Below are positions 8,297 to 20,841 of a stretch of DNA of 43,439 nt, in pieces. This stretch comes from Saccoglossus kowalevskii (Eukaryota > Hemichordata > Enteropneusta > Harrimaniidae). The notes under the pieces were generated by a model that was given only the letters and a program-made list of their open reading frames with translations, did no database searches and was not told the origin of the DNA. The DNA is taken from positions 1 to 43,439 of the forward strand of contig NW_003133029.1 of NCBI RefSeq assembly GCF_000003605.2, given 5' to 3'. Position numbers and translations under genes: made by a program. How positions within the stretch are numbered: the first letter of the stretch is position 1; each line of letters starts with the position of its first letter.

Positions 8297-10036
8297 CCTG
8301 CTGCTAATAGAGGTGCACCAAATGTAATTCCGAGAAGGCAAGGTGTAGAATTGACCTGCTGCTAATAGAGGTGCACCATATGTAATTCTGTGAAGGCAAG
8401 GTGTAGAATTAAGCTGCAGCTAACAGAGGTGCACCATATGTAATTCTGAGAAGGCAAGGTGTAGAATTAACCTGCTGCTAATAGAGGTGCACCATATGTA
8501 ATTCTGTGAAGTCATGGTGTAGAATTAACCTACTGCTAATGGAGGTGCACCATAAGTAATTCTGTGAAGGCAAGGTGTAGAATTAACCTGCTGCTAATAG
8601 AGGTGCAACATATGTAATTCCGAGAAGGCAAGGTGTAAAATTGACCTGCTGCAAATAGAGGTGCACCATATGTAATTCTGTGAAGGCAAGGTGTAGAATT
8701 AACCTGCTGCTAATATAGGTGCACCATATGTAATTCTGAGAAGGCAAGGTGTAGAATTAACCTGCTGCTAATAGAGGTGCACCATATGTAATTCTGTGAA
8801 GGCATGGTGTAGAATTAACCTGCTACTAATGGAGGTGCACCATACGTAATTCTGTGAAAGTAAGGTGTAGAATTAAACTGCTGCTAATAGAGGTTTACCA
8901 TGTGTAATTCTGTGAAGGCAGGGTGTTGAATTAACCTGCTTCTAATATAGGTGCACCATATGTTATTCTGAGAAGGCATGGTGTAGAATTGACCTGCTTC
9001 TGATAGAGGTACACCATATGTAATTCTGAGAAGGCATGGTGTAAAATTAAGCTGCTGCTAATAGTAGCGTACCATATATAATTCTGAGAAGGCATGGTGT
9101 AGAATTAACCTGCTGCTAATAGAGGTACACCATATGTAATGTTGAGAAGGCATAGTGTAGAATTAACCTGCTGCTAATAAAAGTGCACCATATGTAATTC
9201 TGAGAAGTCATGGTGTGGAATTGACCTGCTGCTAATAGAGGTACACCATATGTAATTCTGAGAAGGCATGGTGTAGAATTAACCTGCTGCTAATATAGGT
9301 GCACCATATGCAATTCTGAGAAGGCATGGTGTAGAATTAACCTGCTGCTAATATAGGTGCACCATATGCAATTATGAGAAGGCATGGTGTAGAATTAACC
9401 TGCTGCTTATAGAGGTGCACCATAAGTAATTCCGTGAAGGAAGGTGTAGAATGAACCTGCTGCTAATATAAGTGCACCATATGTAATTCTGAGAAGGCAA
9501 GGTGTCGAATTAACCTGCTGCTAATAGAGGTGCACCATAAGTAATTCTATGAAGTCATGGTGTAGAATTAACTTGCTGCTAATGGAGGTGCACCATATGT
9601 AATTCTGAGAAGGCATGGTGTAAAATTAACCTGCCGCTAATAGAGGTGCATCATATGTAATTCTGAGAAGGCATGGTGAAGAATTAACCTGCTGCTAATA
9701 GAGGTGCACCATAATGTAATTATGCGAAGGCAAGGTGTAGAATTAACCTGCTGCTAATAGAGGTGTACCATATGTAATTCTGTGAAGGCACGGTGTAGAA
9801 TTAACCTGCTGCTAATAGAGGTGAACCATAAGTAATTCTGTGAAGGCATGGTGTAAAATTAACCTGCTGCTAATGGAGGTGCACCATATGTAATTCTGTG
9901 AAAGCAAGGTGTAAAATTAACCTGCTGCTAATAGAGGTGCACCATAAGTAATTCTATGAAGTCATGGTGTAGAATTAACTTGCTGCTAATGGAGGTGCAC
10001 CATATGTAATTCTGAGAAGGCATGGTGTAGAATTAA
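8297..10036 (+). repeat. Composite block duplicated at about 36.3-37.8 kb
   Basis: The order is M, N, a GCTAACAGAGG monomer, P/L, M, N, D-like, P, J, R, S, E, U, V, W and then two ATGCAATTC monomers. A one-base-shorter CTTATAGAGG/ATTCCGTGAAGGAAGG monomer follows, then F, G, GTGTACC/CACGG, I, J and K. Markers at 8081 (GTGAACC) and 9430 (TTCCGTG) recur at 36063 and 37412, the same 1,349-bp spacing at an offset of 27,982. The third copy (17155 to 18794) is five monomers longer. Confidence 0.85.
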
Positions 10037-10268
10037 CCTGCTGCTAATAGAGGTGCACCATAAGTAATTCTGTGAAGGCAAGGTGTAGAATTAACCTACT
10101 GCTAATAGAGGTGCACCATATGTAATTCTGAGAAGGCAAGGTGTAGAATTAACCTGCTGCTAATAGAGGTGCACCATAAGTAATTCTGTGAAGGCAAGGC
10201 GTAGAATTAACCTGCTGCTAATATAGGTGCACCATATGTAATTCTGAGAAGGCATGGTGTAGAATTAA
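10037..10268 (+). repeat. Partial 581-bp HOR (A C A D)
   Basis: Four monomers start at 10037, 10095, 10153 and 10211 in the A C A D order of the 581-bp HOR. The run then breaks directly into the divergent block through a monomer lacking one C (TAACTGCTGC). Confidence 0.85.
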
Positions 10269-10962
10269 CTGCTGCTAATAGAGTTGCACCATATGTAATT
10301 CTGAGAAGGCATGGTGTAGAATTATCTGCTGCTAATAGAGGTGCACCATATGTAATTCTGAGAAGGCATGGTGTAGAATTAACCTTCTGCTATTAGAGGT
10401 GCACCATATGTAATTCTGTGAAGGCAAGGTATAGAATTAACTTGCTGCTAATAGAAGCGTACCACATGTAATTCTGAGCAGGCATGGTATAGAATTAACC
10501 AGCTGCTAATAGAGGTGCATCATATGTAATTCTGAGAAGGTATGGTGTAGAATTAACCTGCTGTTAATAGAGGTGCACCATATGTAATTCAGAACAGGCA
10601 TGGTGTAGAATTAAACTGCTGCTAATAGAAGCGTACCATATGTAATTCTGAGCAGGAAAGGTGTAGAATTACCCTGCTGCGAATAGAGGTGCATCATATG
10701 TAATTCAGAACAGGCATGGTCTAGAATTAACCTGCTGCTAATAGAGGTACACCATATGTAATTCTGAGAAGGCATAGTGTAGAATTAACCTGCTGCTAAT
10801 AGAGGTACACCATATGTAATTCAGAACATGCATGGTATAGAATTAACCTGCTGCTAATAGAGGTGCATCTTACGTAATTCTGAGAAGGCAAGGTGTAGAA
10901 TTTCCCTGCTGCTAATAGAAGTGCACCATATGTAATTCAGAACAGGCATGGTATAGAATTAA
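10269..10962 (+). repeat. Divergent monomer block, copy 2
   Basis: It contains the same unusual subtypes as 1228-1915 in the same order: GAGTTGCACC, CCTTCTGCTATTAG, GAAGCGTACCACATG, GTTAATAG, ATTCAGAACAGG, GCGAATAGAGG. Marker pairs 1244/10283 and 1639-1641/10679 give an offset of 9,038-9,039 bp. It is shorter than copy 1 and runs into a 581-bp HOR array instead of the 31-bp truncated monomer. Confidence 0.87.
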
Positions 10963-12066
10963 CCTGTTGATAATATAGGTGCACCATATGTAATTCTGAG
11001 AAGGCATGGTGTAGAATTAACCTGCTGCTAATAGAGGTGCACCATAAGTAATTCTGTGAAGGCAAGGTGTAGAATTAACCTACCGCTAATAGAGGTGCAC
11101 CATATGTAATTCTGAGAAGGCAAGGTGTAGAATTAACCTGCTGCTAATAGAGGTGCACCATAAGTAATTCTGTGAAGGCAAGGTGTAGAATTAACCTCCT
11201 GCTAATATAGGTGCACCATATGTAATTCTGAGAAGGCATGGTGTAGAATTAACCTGCTTCTGATAGAGGTACACCATATGTAATTCTGAGAAGGCATGGT
11301 GTAAAATTAACCTGCCGCTAATAGAGGTTCATCATATGTAATTCTGAGAAGGCATGGTGAAGAATTAACCTGCTGCTAATAGAGGTGCACCATAATGTAA
11401 TTATGCGAAGGCAAGGTGTAGAATTAACATGCTGCTAATAGAGGTGTACCATATGTAATTCTGTGAAGACATGGTGTAGAATTAACCTGCTGCTAATAGA
11501 GGTGCACCATAAGTAATTCTGTGAAGGCAAGGTGTAGAATTAACCTGCTGGCAATATAGGTGCACCATATGTAATTCTGAGAAGGCATGGTGTAGAATTA
11601 ACCTGCTGCTAATAGAGGTGCACCATAAGTAATTCTGTGAAGGCAAGGTGTAGAATTAACCTACTGCTAATAGAGGTGCACCATATGTAATTCTGAGAAG
11701 GAAAGGTGTAGAATTAACCTGCTGCTAATAGAGGTGCACCATAAGTAATTCTGTGAAGGCAAGGTGTAGAATTAACCTGCTGCTAATATAGGTGCACCAT
11801 ATGTAATTCTGAGAAGGCATGGTGTAGAATTAACCTGCTTCTGATAGAGGTACACCATATGTAATTCTGAGAAGGCATGGTGTAAAATTAACCTGCCGCT
11901 AATAGAGGTTCATCATATGTAATTCTGAGAAGGCATGGTGAAGAATTAACCTGCTGCTAATAGAGGTGCACCATAATGTAATTATGCGAAGGCAAGGTGT
12001 AGAATTAACATGCTGCTAATAGAGGTGTACCATATGTAATTCTGTGAAGGCATGGTGTAGAATTAA
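10963..12066 (+). repeat. 581-bp HOR array 2
   Basis: It starts with a B-like monomer (CCTGTTGATAATATAGG, 10963), then A C A D E F G H, and from 11486 a complete A B A C A D E F G H. The B position recurs at 10969 and 11550, 581 bp apart. Private changes include CCTACCGCT (11079) and CCTCCTGCT (11195). Confidence 0.92.
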
Positions 12067-12938
12067 CCTGCAGCTAATAGAGGTGAACCATAAGTAATTC
12101 TGTGAAGGCATGGTGTAGAATTAACCTGCTGCTAATGGAGGTGCACCATACGTAATTCTGTGAAAGCAAGGTGTAGAATTAACCTGCTGCTAATAGAGGT
12201 GCACCATAAGTAATTCTGTGAAGTCATGGTGTAGAATTAACCTGCTGCTAATAGAGGTGCACCATAATGTAATTATGCGAAGGCAAGGTGTAGAATTAAC
12301 ATGCTGCTAATAGAGGTGTACCATATGTAATTCTGTGAAGGCATGGTGTAGAATTAACCTGCAGCTAATAGAGGTGAACCATAAGTAATTCTGTGAAGGC
12401 ATGGTGTAGAATTAACCTGCTGCTAATGGAGGTGCACCATACGTAATTCTGTGAAAGCAAGGTGTAGAATTAACCTGCTGCTAATAGAGGTGCACCATAA
12501 GTAATTCTGTGAAGTCATGGTGTAGAATTAACCTGCTGCTAATGGAGGTGCACCATAAGTAATTCTGTGAAGGCAAGGTGTAGAATTATCCTGCTGCTAA
12601 TAGAGGTGCACCATAATGTAATTATGCGAAGGCAAGGTGTAGAATTAACATGCTGCTAATAGAGGTGTACCATATGTAATTCTGTGAAGGCATGGTGTAG
12701 AATTAACCTGCTGCTAATAGAGGTGAACCATAAGTAATTATGTGAAGGCATGGTGTTGAATTAACCTGCTGCTAATGGAGGTGCACCATACGTAATTCTG
12801 TGAAAGCAATTTGTACAATTAACCTGCTGCTAATAGAGGTGCACCATAAGTAATTCTGTGAAGTCATGGTGTAGAATTAACCTGCTGCTAATGAAGGTGC
12901 ACCATAAGTAATTCTGTGAAGGCAAGGTGTAGAATTAA
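11950..12938 (+). repeat. G H I J K (L) module, three tandem copies
   Basis: G monomers start at 11950, 12241 and 12590, giving spacings of 291 bp (G H I J K) and 349 bp (G H I J K L). The first overlaps the end of the 581-bp HOR, so G and H are shared by both HOR types. The 291- and 349-bp forms differ only by the L monomer, as expected from unequal exchange by whole monomers. Confidence 0.88.
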
Positions 12939-14361
12939 GCTGATGCTAATAGAGGTGCACCATATGTAATTCCGAGAAGGCAAGGTGTAGAATTGACCTG
13001 CTGCTAATAAAGGTGCACCATATGTAATTCTGTGAAGGCAAGGTGTAGAATTAACCTGCTGCTAATAGAGGTGCACCATATGTAATTCTGAGAAGGCAAG
13101 GTGTAGAATTAACCTGCTGCTAATAGAGGTGTACCATATGTAATTCTGTGAAGGCATGGTGTAGAATTAACCTGCTGCTAATAGAGGTGAACCATAAGTA
13201 ATTCTGTGAAGGCATGGTGTTGAATTAACCTGCTGCTAATGGAGGTGCACCATACGTAATTCTGTGAAAGCAAGGTGTACAATTAACCTGCTGCTAATAG
13301 AGGTGCACCATAAGTAATTCTGTGAAGTCATGGTGTAGAATTAACCTGCTGCTATTGAAGGTGCACCATAAGTAATTCTGTGAAGGCAAGGTGTAGAATT
13401 AAGCTGCTGCTAATAGAGGTGCACAATATGTAATTCCGAGAAGGCAAGGTGTAGAATTGACCTGCTGCTAATAGAGGTGCACCATATGTAATTCTGTGAA
13501 GGCAAGGTGTAGAATTAACCTGCTGCTAATAGAGGTGCACCATATGTAATTCTGAGAAGGCAAGGTGTAGATTTAACCTGCTGCTAATAGAGGTGCACCA
13601 TATGTAATTCTGTGAAGGCATGGTGTAGAATTAACCTGCTGCTAATGGAGGTGCACCATTCGTAATTCTGTGAAAGCAAGGTGTAGAATTAAACTGCTTC
13701 TAATAGAGGTGTACCATGAGTAATTCTGTGAAGGCAAGGTGTAGAATTAACCTGCTTCTAATATAGGTGCACCATATGTAATTCTGAGAAGGCATGGTGT
13801 AGAATTTACCTGCTTCTGATAGAGGTACACCATATGTAATTCTGAGAAGGCATGGTGTAAAATTAAGCTGCTGCTAATAGAAGCGTACCATATGTAATTC
13901 TGAGAAGGCATGGTGTAGAATTAACCTGTTGTTAATAGAGGTACACCATATGTAATGTTGAGAAGGCATAGTGTAGAATTCACCTGCTGCTAATAAAAGT
14001 GCACCATATGCAATTCTGAGAAGTCATGGTGTAGAAATGACCTGCTGCTAATAGAAGTACACCATATGTAATTCTGAGAAGGCATGGTGTAGAATTAACC
14101 TGCTGCTAATAGAGGTGCACCATAAGTAATTCTGTGAAGGCAAGGTGTAGAATTAACCTACTGCTAATAGAGGTGCACCATATGTAATTCTGAGAAGGCA
14201 AGGTGTAGAATTAATCTGCTGCTAATAGAGGTGCATCATATGTAATTCTGAGAAGGCATGGTGTAGAATTAACCTGCTGCTAATAGAGGTGCACCATATG
14301 TAATTCTGAGAAGGCATGGTATATAATTAACCTGCTGCTAATAGAGGTGCATCTTATGTAA
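12939..14361 (+). repeat. Composite block matching about 2.9-4.0 kb
   Basis: M, N, O, H-like, I, J, K and L monomers lead into R (13694), S, E, U, V, W, A, C and a TATATAATTAA monomer, ending with the 31-bp truncated monomer at 14331-14361. From 13694 onward the tract matches 3345-4012 at an offset of 10,349 bp. Upstream the offset changes to 10,465, that is two extra monomers. Confidence 0.85.
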
Positions 14362-15737
14362 CCTGCTACTAATAGAAGCGTGCCACATGTAATTCTGAGC
14401 AGGCATGGTATAGAATTAACCTGCTGCTAATAGAGGTGCACCATATGTAATTCTGAGAAGGCAAGGTGTAGAATTAACCTGCTGCTAATAGAGGTGCACC
14501 ATAAGTAATTCTGTGAAGGCAAGGTGTAGAATTAACCTGCTGCTAATATAGGTGCACCATATGTAATTCTGAGAAGGCATGGTGTAGAATTAACCTGCTT
14601 CTGATAGAGGTACACCATATGTAATTCTGAGAAGGCATGGTGTAAAATTAAGCTGCTGCTAATAAAAGCGTACCATATGTAATTCTGAGAAGGCAAGGCG
14701 TAGAATTAACCTGCCGCTAATAGAGGTGCATCATATGTAATTCTGAGAAGGCATGGTGAAGAATTAACCTGCTGCTAATAGAGGTGCACCATAATGTAAT
14801 TATGCGAAGGCAAGGTGTAGAATTAACCTGCTGCTAATAGAGGTGTACCATATGTAATTCTGTGAAGGCATGGTGTAGAATAAACCTGCTGCTAATAGAG
14901 GTGAACCATAAGTAATTCTGTGAAGGCATGGTGTAGAATTAACCTGCTGCTAATGGAGGTGCACCATACGTAATTCTGTGAAAGCAAGGAGTAGAATTAA
15001 CCTGCTGCTAATAGAGGTGCACCATAAGTAATTCTGTGAAGTCATGGTGTAGAATTATCCTGCTGCTAATGGAGGTGCACCATAAGTAATTCTGTGAAGC
15101 AAGGCCTGCTGCTAATAGAGGTGCACCATATATAATTCCGAGAAGGCAAGGTGTAGAATTGACCTGCTGCTAATTAGAGGTGCACCATATGTAATTCTGT
15201 GAAGGCAAGGTGTAGAATTAACCTGCTGCTAATAGAGGTGCACCGTATGTAATTCTGAGAAGGCAAGGTGTAGAATTAACCTGCTGCTAATAGAGGTGCA
15301 CCATATGTAATTCTGTGAAGGCATGGTGTAGAATTAACCTGCTGCTAATGGAGGTGCACCATTCTTAATTCTGTGAAAGCAAGGTGTAGAATTAAACTGC
15401 TTCTAATAGAGGTGTACCATGTGTAATTCTGTGAAGGCAAGGTGTAGAATTAACCTGCTTCTAATATAGGTGCACCATATGTAATTCTGAGAAGGCATGG
15501 TGTAGAATTTACCTGCTTCTGATATAGGTACACCATATGTAATTCTGAGAAGGCATGGTGTAAAATTAAGCTGCTGCTAATAGAAGCGTACCATATGTAA
15601 TTCTGAGAAGGCATGGTGTAGAATTAACCTGTTGCTAATAGAGGTACACCATATGTAATGTTGAGAAGGCATAGTGTAGAATTAACCTGCTGCTAATAAA
15701 AGTGCACCATATGTAATTCTGAGAAGTCATGGTGTAA
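14362..15737 (+). repeat. Composite block, copy 3
   Basis: This continues the 10,349-bp-offset copy of 4013-5395 and includes the 46-bp monomer at 15059-15104. A CATTCTTAATTC change near 15362 is private. It ends after V and W. Confidence 0.86.
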
Positions 15738-15917
15738 AATTAAGCTGCTGCTAATAGAAGCGTACCATATGTAATTCTGAGAAGGCATGGTGTAGAATTA
15801 ACCTGTTGCTAATAGAGGTACACCATATGTAATGTTGAGAAGGCATAGTGTAGAATTAACCTGCTGCTAATAAAAGTGCACCATATGTAATTCTGAGAAG
15901 TCATGGTGTAGAATTGA
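15738..15917 (+). repeat. Local tandem duplication of U V W
   Basis: The three monomers U (GAAGCGTACC), V (TAATGTTGAG) and W (AATAAAAGTG) at about 15564-15737 are repeated immediately, giving a 174-bp direct duplication. The second W runs into F of a 639-bp HOR. The equivalent places at about 5.3 and 13.9 kb carry only one set. Confidence 0.82.
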
Positions 15918-16614
15918 CCTGCCGCTAACAGAGGTTCATCATATGTAATTCTGAGAAGGCATGGTGAAGAATTAACCTGCAGCTAATAGAGGTGCACCAT
16001 AAGTAATTCTGTGAAGGCAAGGTGTAGAATTAACCTGCTGCTAATAGAGGTGCACCATAATGTAATTATGCGAAGGCAAGGTGTAGAATTAACCTGCTGC
16101 TAATAGAGGTGTACCATATGTAATTCTGAGAAAGCAAGGTGTAGAATTAACCTGCTGCTAATATAGGTGTACCATAAGTAATTCTGTGAAGGCAAGGTGT
16201 AGAATTAACCTGCTGCCAATATAGGTGCACCATATGTAATTCTGAGAAGGCATGGTGTAGAATTAACCTGCTGCTAATAGAGGTGCACCATAAGTAATTC
16301 TGTGAAGGCAAGGTGTAGAATTAACCTACTGCTAATAGAGGTGCACCATATGTAATTCTGAGAAGGCAAGGTGTAGAATTAACATGCTGCTAATAGAGGT
16401 GCACCATAAGTAATTCTGTGAAGGCAAGGTGTAGAATTAACCTGCTGCTAATATAGGTGCACCATATGTAATTCTGAGAAGGCATGGTGTAGAATTAACC
16501 TGCTTCTGATAGAGGTACATCATATGTAATTCTGAGAAGGCATGGTGTCAAATTAACCTGCCGCTAATAGAGGTTCATCATATGTAATTCTGAGAAGGCA
16601 TGGTGAAGAATTAT
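15918..16614 (+). repeat. 639-bp HOR array 2
   Basis: F starts at 15918 and 16557, 639 bp apart, with G at 16034 and the CCAATATAGG monomer at 16209. By eye it is almost identical to the units at 6902 and 38019. It is followed, as at 7599, by a hybrid CAGCTAAT/CCGTAATG monomer, at an offset of 9,016 bp. Confidence 0.92.
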
Positions 16615-17370
16615 CCTGCAGCTAATAGAGGTGCACCGTAATGTAATTATGCGAAGGCAAGGTGTAGAATTATCGTGCTGCTAATAGAGGTGTACCATAT
16701 GTAATTCTGTGAAGGCATGGTGTACAATTAACGTGCAGCTAATAGAGGTGAACCATAAGTAATTCTGTGAAGGCATGGTGTAGAATTAACCTGCTGCTAA
16801 TGGAGGTGCACCATACGTAATTCTGTGAAAGCAAGGTGTAGAATTAACCTGCTGCTAATAGAGGTGCACCATAAGTAATTCTGTGAAGTCATGGTGTAGA
16901 ATTAACCTGCTGCTAATGGAGGTGCACCATAAGTAATTCTGTGAAGGCAAGGTGTAGAATTAACCTGCTGCTAATAGAGGTGCACCATAAGTAATTCTGT
17001 GAAGGCAAGGTGTAGAATTAACCTGCTGCTAATAGAGGTGCACCATAATGTAATTATGCGAAGGCAAGGTGTAGAATTAACATGCTGCTAATAGAGGTGT
17101 ACCATATGTAATTCTGTGAAGGCATGGTGTAGAATTAACCTGCTGCTAATAGAGGTGAACCATAAGTAATTCTTTGAAGGCATGGTGTAGAATTAACCTG
17201 CTGCTAATGGAGGTGCACCATACGTAATTCTGTGAAAGCAAGGTGTAGAATTAACCTGCTGATAATAGAGGTGCACCATAAGTAATTCTGTGAAGTCATG
17301 GTGTAGAATTAACCTGCTGCTAATGGAGGTGCACCATAAGTAATTCTGTGAAGGCAAGGTGTAGAATTAA
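16615..17370 (+). repeat. G H I J K L modules with an extra A
   Basis: A hybrid G (16615) is followed by H (ATCGTGCTG), I (ACGTGCAGC), J, K, L, an inserted A monomer, and then G at 17022 with H, I (ATTCTTTGAAGG), J, K and L. The extra A before G is shared with about 35872, which supports a common source for the 16.6-17.4 and 35.6-36.3 kb regions. Confidence 0.83.
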
Positions 17371-19168
17371 CCTGCTGCTAATAGAGGTGCATCAAATGTA
17401 ATTCCGAGAAGGCAAGGTGTAGAATTGACCTGCTGCTAATAGAGGTGCACCATATGTAATTCTGTGAAGGCAAGGTGTAGAATTAAGCTGCTGCTAACAG
17501 AGGTGCACCATATGTAATTCTGAGAAGGCAAGGTGTAGAATTAACCTGCTGCTAATAGAGGTGCACCATATGTAATTCTGTGAAGTCATGGTGTAGAATT
17601 AACCTACTGCTAATGGAGGTGCACCATATGTAATTCTGTGAAGGCAAGGTGTAGAATTAACCTGCTGCTAATAGAAGCGTACCATATGTAATTCTGAGAA
17701 GGCATGGTGTAGAATTAACCTGTTGCTAATAGAGGTACACCATATGTAATGTTGAGAAGGCATAGTGTAGAATTAACCTGCTGCTAATAAAAGTGCACCA
17801 TATGTAATTCTGAGAAGTCATGGTGTAGAATTGACCTGCTGCTAGTAGAGGTACACCATATGTAATTCTGAGAAGGCATGGTGTAGAATTAACCTGCTGC
17901 TAATAGAGGTGTACCATATGTAATTCTGAAAAAGCAAGGTGTAGAATTAACCTGCTGCTAATATAGGTGTACCATAAGTAATTCTGTGAAGGCAAGGTGT
18001 AGAATTAACCTGCTGCCAATATAGGTGCACCATATGTAATTCTGAGAAGGCATGGTGTAGAATTAACCTGCTGCTAATAGAGGTGCACCATAAGTAATTC
18101 TGTGAAGGCAAGGTGTAGAATTAACCTACTGCTAATAGAGGTGCACCATATGTAATTCTGAGAAGGCAAGGTGTAGAATTAACCTGCTACTAATGGAGGT
18201 GCACCATACGTAATTCTGTGAAAGTAAGGTGTAGAATTAAACTGCTGCTAATAGAGGTGTACCATGTGTAATTCTGTGAAGGCAGGGTGTTGAATTAACC
18301 TGCTTCTAATATAGGTGCACCATATGTTATTCTGAGAAGGCATGGTGTAGAATTTACCTGCTTCTGATAGAGGTACACCATATGTAATTCTGAGAAGGCA
18401 TGGTGTAAAATTAAGCTGCTGCTAATAGTAGCGTACCATATATAATTCTGAGAAGGCATGGTGTAGAATTAACCTGCTGCTAATAGAGGTACACCATATG
18501 TAATGTTGAGAAGGCATAGTGTAGAATTAACCTGCTGCTAATAAAAGTGCACCATATGTAATTCTGAGAAGTCATGGTGTGGAATTGACCTGCTGCTAAT
18601 AGAGGTACACCATATGTAATTCTGAGAAGGCATGGTGTAGAATTAACCTGCTGCTAATATAGGTGCACCATATGCAATTCTGAGAAGGCATGGTGTAGAA
18701 TTAACCTGCTGCTAATATAGGTGCACCATATGCAATTCTGAGAAGGCATGGTGTAGAATTAACCTGCTGCTTATAGAGGTGCACCATAAGTAATTCCGTG
18801 AAGGAAGGTGTAGAATTAACCTGCTGCTAATATAAGTGCACCATATGTAATTCTGAGAAGGCAAGGTGTCGAATTAACCTGCTGCTAATAGAGGTGCACC
18901 ATAAGTAATTCTATGAAGTCATGGTGTAGAATTAACTTGCTGCTAATGGAGGTGCACCATATGTAATTCTGAGAAGGCATGGTGTAAAATTAACCTGCCG
19001 CTAATAGAGGTGCATCATATGTAATTCTGAGAAGGCATGGTGAAGAATTAACCTGCTGCTAATAGAGGTGCACCATAATGTAATTATGCGAAGGCAAGGT
19101 GTAGAATTAACCTGCTGCTAATAGAGGTGTACCATATGTAATTCTGTGAAGGCACGGTGTAGAATTAA
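17371..19168 (+). repeat. Composite block with a nine-for-four monomer replacement
   Basis: It matches 8297-9780 and 36280-37780 at both ends. Internally it carries a run of nine monomers (U V W, GTAGAGG, GTGTACC/AAAAAGC, TATAGGTGTACC, CCAATATAGG, A, C) where the other two copies carry four. The marker spacing is therefore 1,639 instead of 1,349 bp, a net gain of 290 bp or five monomers. The inserted run matches about 6220-6725. Confidence 0.84.
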
Positions 19169-20376
19169 CCTGCTGCTAATAGAGGTGCACCATAAGTAAT
19201 TCTGTGAAGGCAAGGTGTAGAATTAACCTGCTGCTAATATAGGTGCACCATATGTAATTCTGAGAAGGCATGGTGTAGAATTAACCTGCTTCTGATAGAG
19301 GTACACCATATGTAATTCTGAGAAGGCATGGTGTAAAATTAAGCTGCTGCTAATAAAAGCGTACCATATGTAATTCTGAGAAGGCAAGGCGTAGAATTAA
19401 CCTGCCGCTAATAGAGGTGCATCATATGTAATTCTGAGAAGGCATGGTGAAGAATTAACCTGCTGCTAATAGAGGTGCACCATAATGTAATTATGCGAAG
19501 GCAAGGTGTAGAATTAACCTGCTGCTAATAGAGGTGTACCATATGTAATTCTGTGAAGGCATGGTGTAGAATTAACCTGCTGCTAATAGAGGTGAACCAT
19601 AAGTAATTCTGTGAAGGCATGGTGTAGAATTAACCTGCTGCTAATGGAGGTGCACCATACGTAATTCTGTGAAAGCAAGGAGTAGAATTAACCTGCTGCT
19701 AATAGAGGTGCACCATAAGTAATTCTGTGAAGTCATGGTGTAGAATTATCCTGCTGCTAATGGAGGTGCACCATAAGTAATTCTGTGAAGCAAGGCCTGC
19801 TGCTAATAGAGGTGCACCATATATAATTCCGAGAAGGCAAGGTGTAGAATTGACCTGCTGCTAATTAGAGGTGCACCATATGTAATTCTGTGAAGGCAAG
19901 GTGTAGAATTAACCTGCTGCTAATAGAGGTGCACCGTATGTAATTCTGAGAAGGCAAGGTGTAGAATTAACCTGCTGCTAATAGAGGTGCACCATATGTA
20001 ATTCTGTGAAGGCATGGTGTAGAATTAACCTGCTGCTAATGGAGGTGCACCATTCGTAATTCTGTGAAAGCAAGGTGTAGAATTAAACTGCTTCTAATAG
20101 AGGTGTACCATGTGTAATTCTGTGAAGGCAAGGTGTAGAATTAACCTGCTTCTAATATAGGTGCACCATATGTAATTCTGAGAAGGCATGGTGTAGAATT
20201 TACCTGCTTCTGATATAGGTACACCATATGTAATTCTGAGAAGGCATGGTGTAAAATTAAGCTGCTGCTAATAGAAGCGTACCATATGTAATTCTGAGAA
20301 GGCATGGTGTAGAATTAACCTGTTGCTAATAGAGGTACACCATATGTAATTCTGAGAAGGCATGGTGTAGAATTAA
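19169..20376 (+). repeat. Composite block, copy 4
   Basis: A, D, E, AATAAAAGCG, F, G (19469), GTGTACC, I, J (GAGTAG), K, the 46-bp monomer (19750-19795), M and onward to CCTGTTGCT. The 46-bp junction is 4,691 bp after the one at 15105. The upstream CACGG junction is shared with about 31280. Confidence 0.86.
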
Positions 20377-20841
20377 CCTGCTGCTAATAGAGGTGCACCA
20401 TAAGTAATTCTGTGAAGGCAAGGTGTAGAATTAACCTACTGCTAATAGAGGTGCACCATATGTAATTCTTAGAAGGCAAGGTGTAGAATTAACCTGCTGC
20501 TAATAGAGGTGCACCATAAGTAATTCTGTGAAGGCAAGGCGTAGAATTAACCTGCTGCTAATATAGGTGCACCATATGTAATTCTGAGAAGGCATGGTGT
20601 AGAATTAACCTGCTTCTGATAGAGGTACATCATATGTAATTCTGAGAAGGCATGGTGTAAAATTAACCTGCCGCTAATAGAGGTTCATCATATGTAATTC
20701 TGAGAAGGCATGGTGAAGAATTAACCTGCTGCTAATAGAGGTGCACCATAATGTAATTATGCGAAGGCAAGGTGTAGAATTAACATGCTGCTAATAGAGG
20801 TGTACCATATGTAATTCTGTGAAAGCATGGTGTAGAATTAA
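20377..20841 (+). repeat. Partial 581-bp HOR (A C A D E F G H)
   Basis: Eight monomers start at 20377, 20435, 20493, 20551, 20609, 20667, 20725 and 20784. The H monomer has GAAAGCATGG and E has TACATC, both shared with 24267-24731. The C monomer has ATTCTTAGAAGG, shared with about 25810. Confidence 0.87.

Noticed and set aside
10269-10962. Transposon or foreign insertion
   Set aside because: Although divergent, it keeps the 58-bp monomer plan and has no terminal repeats, target-site duplication or coding remnant.
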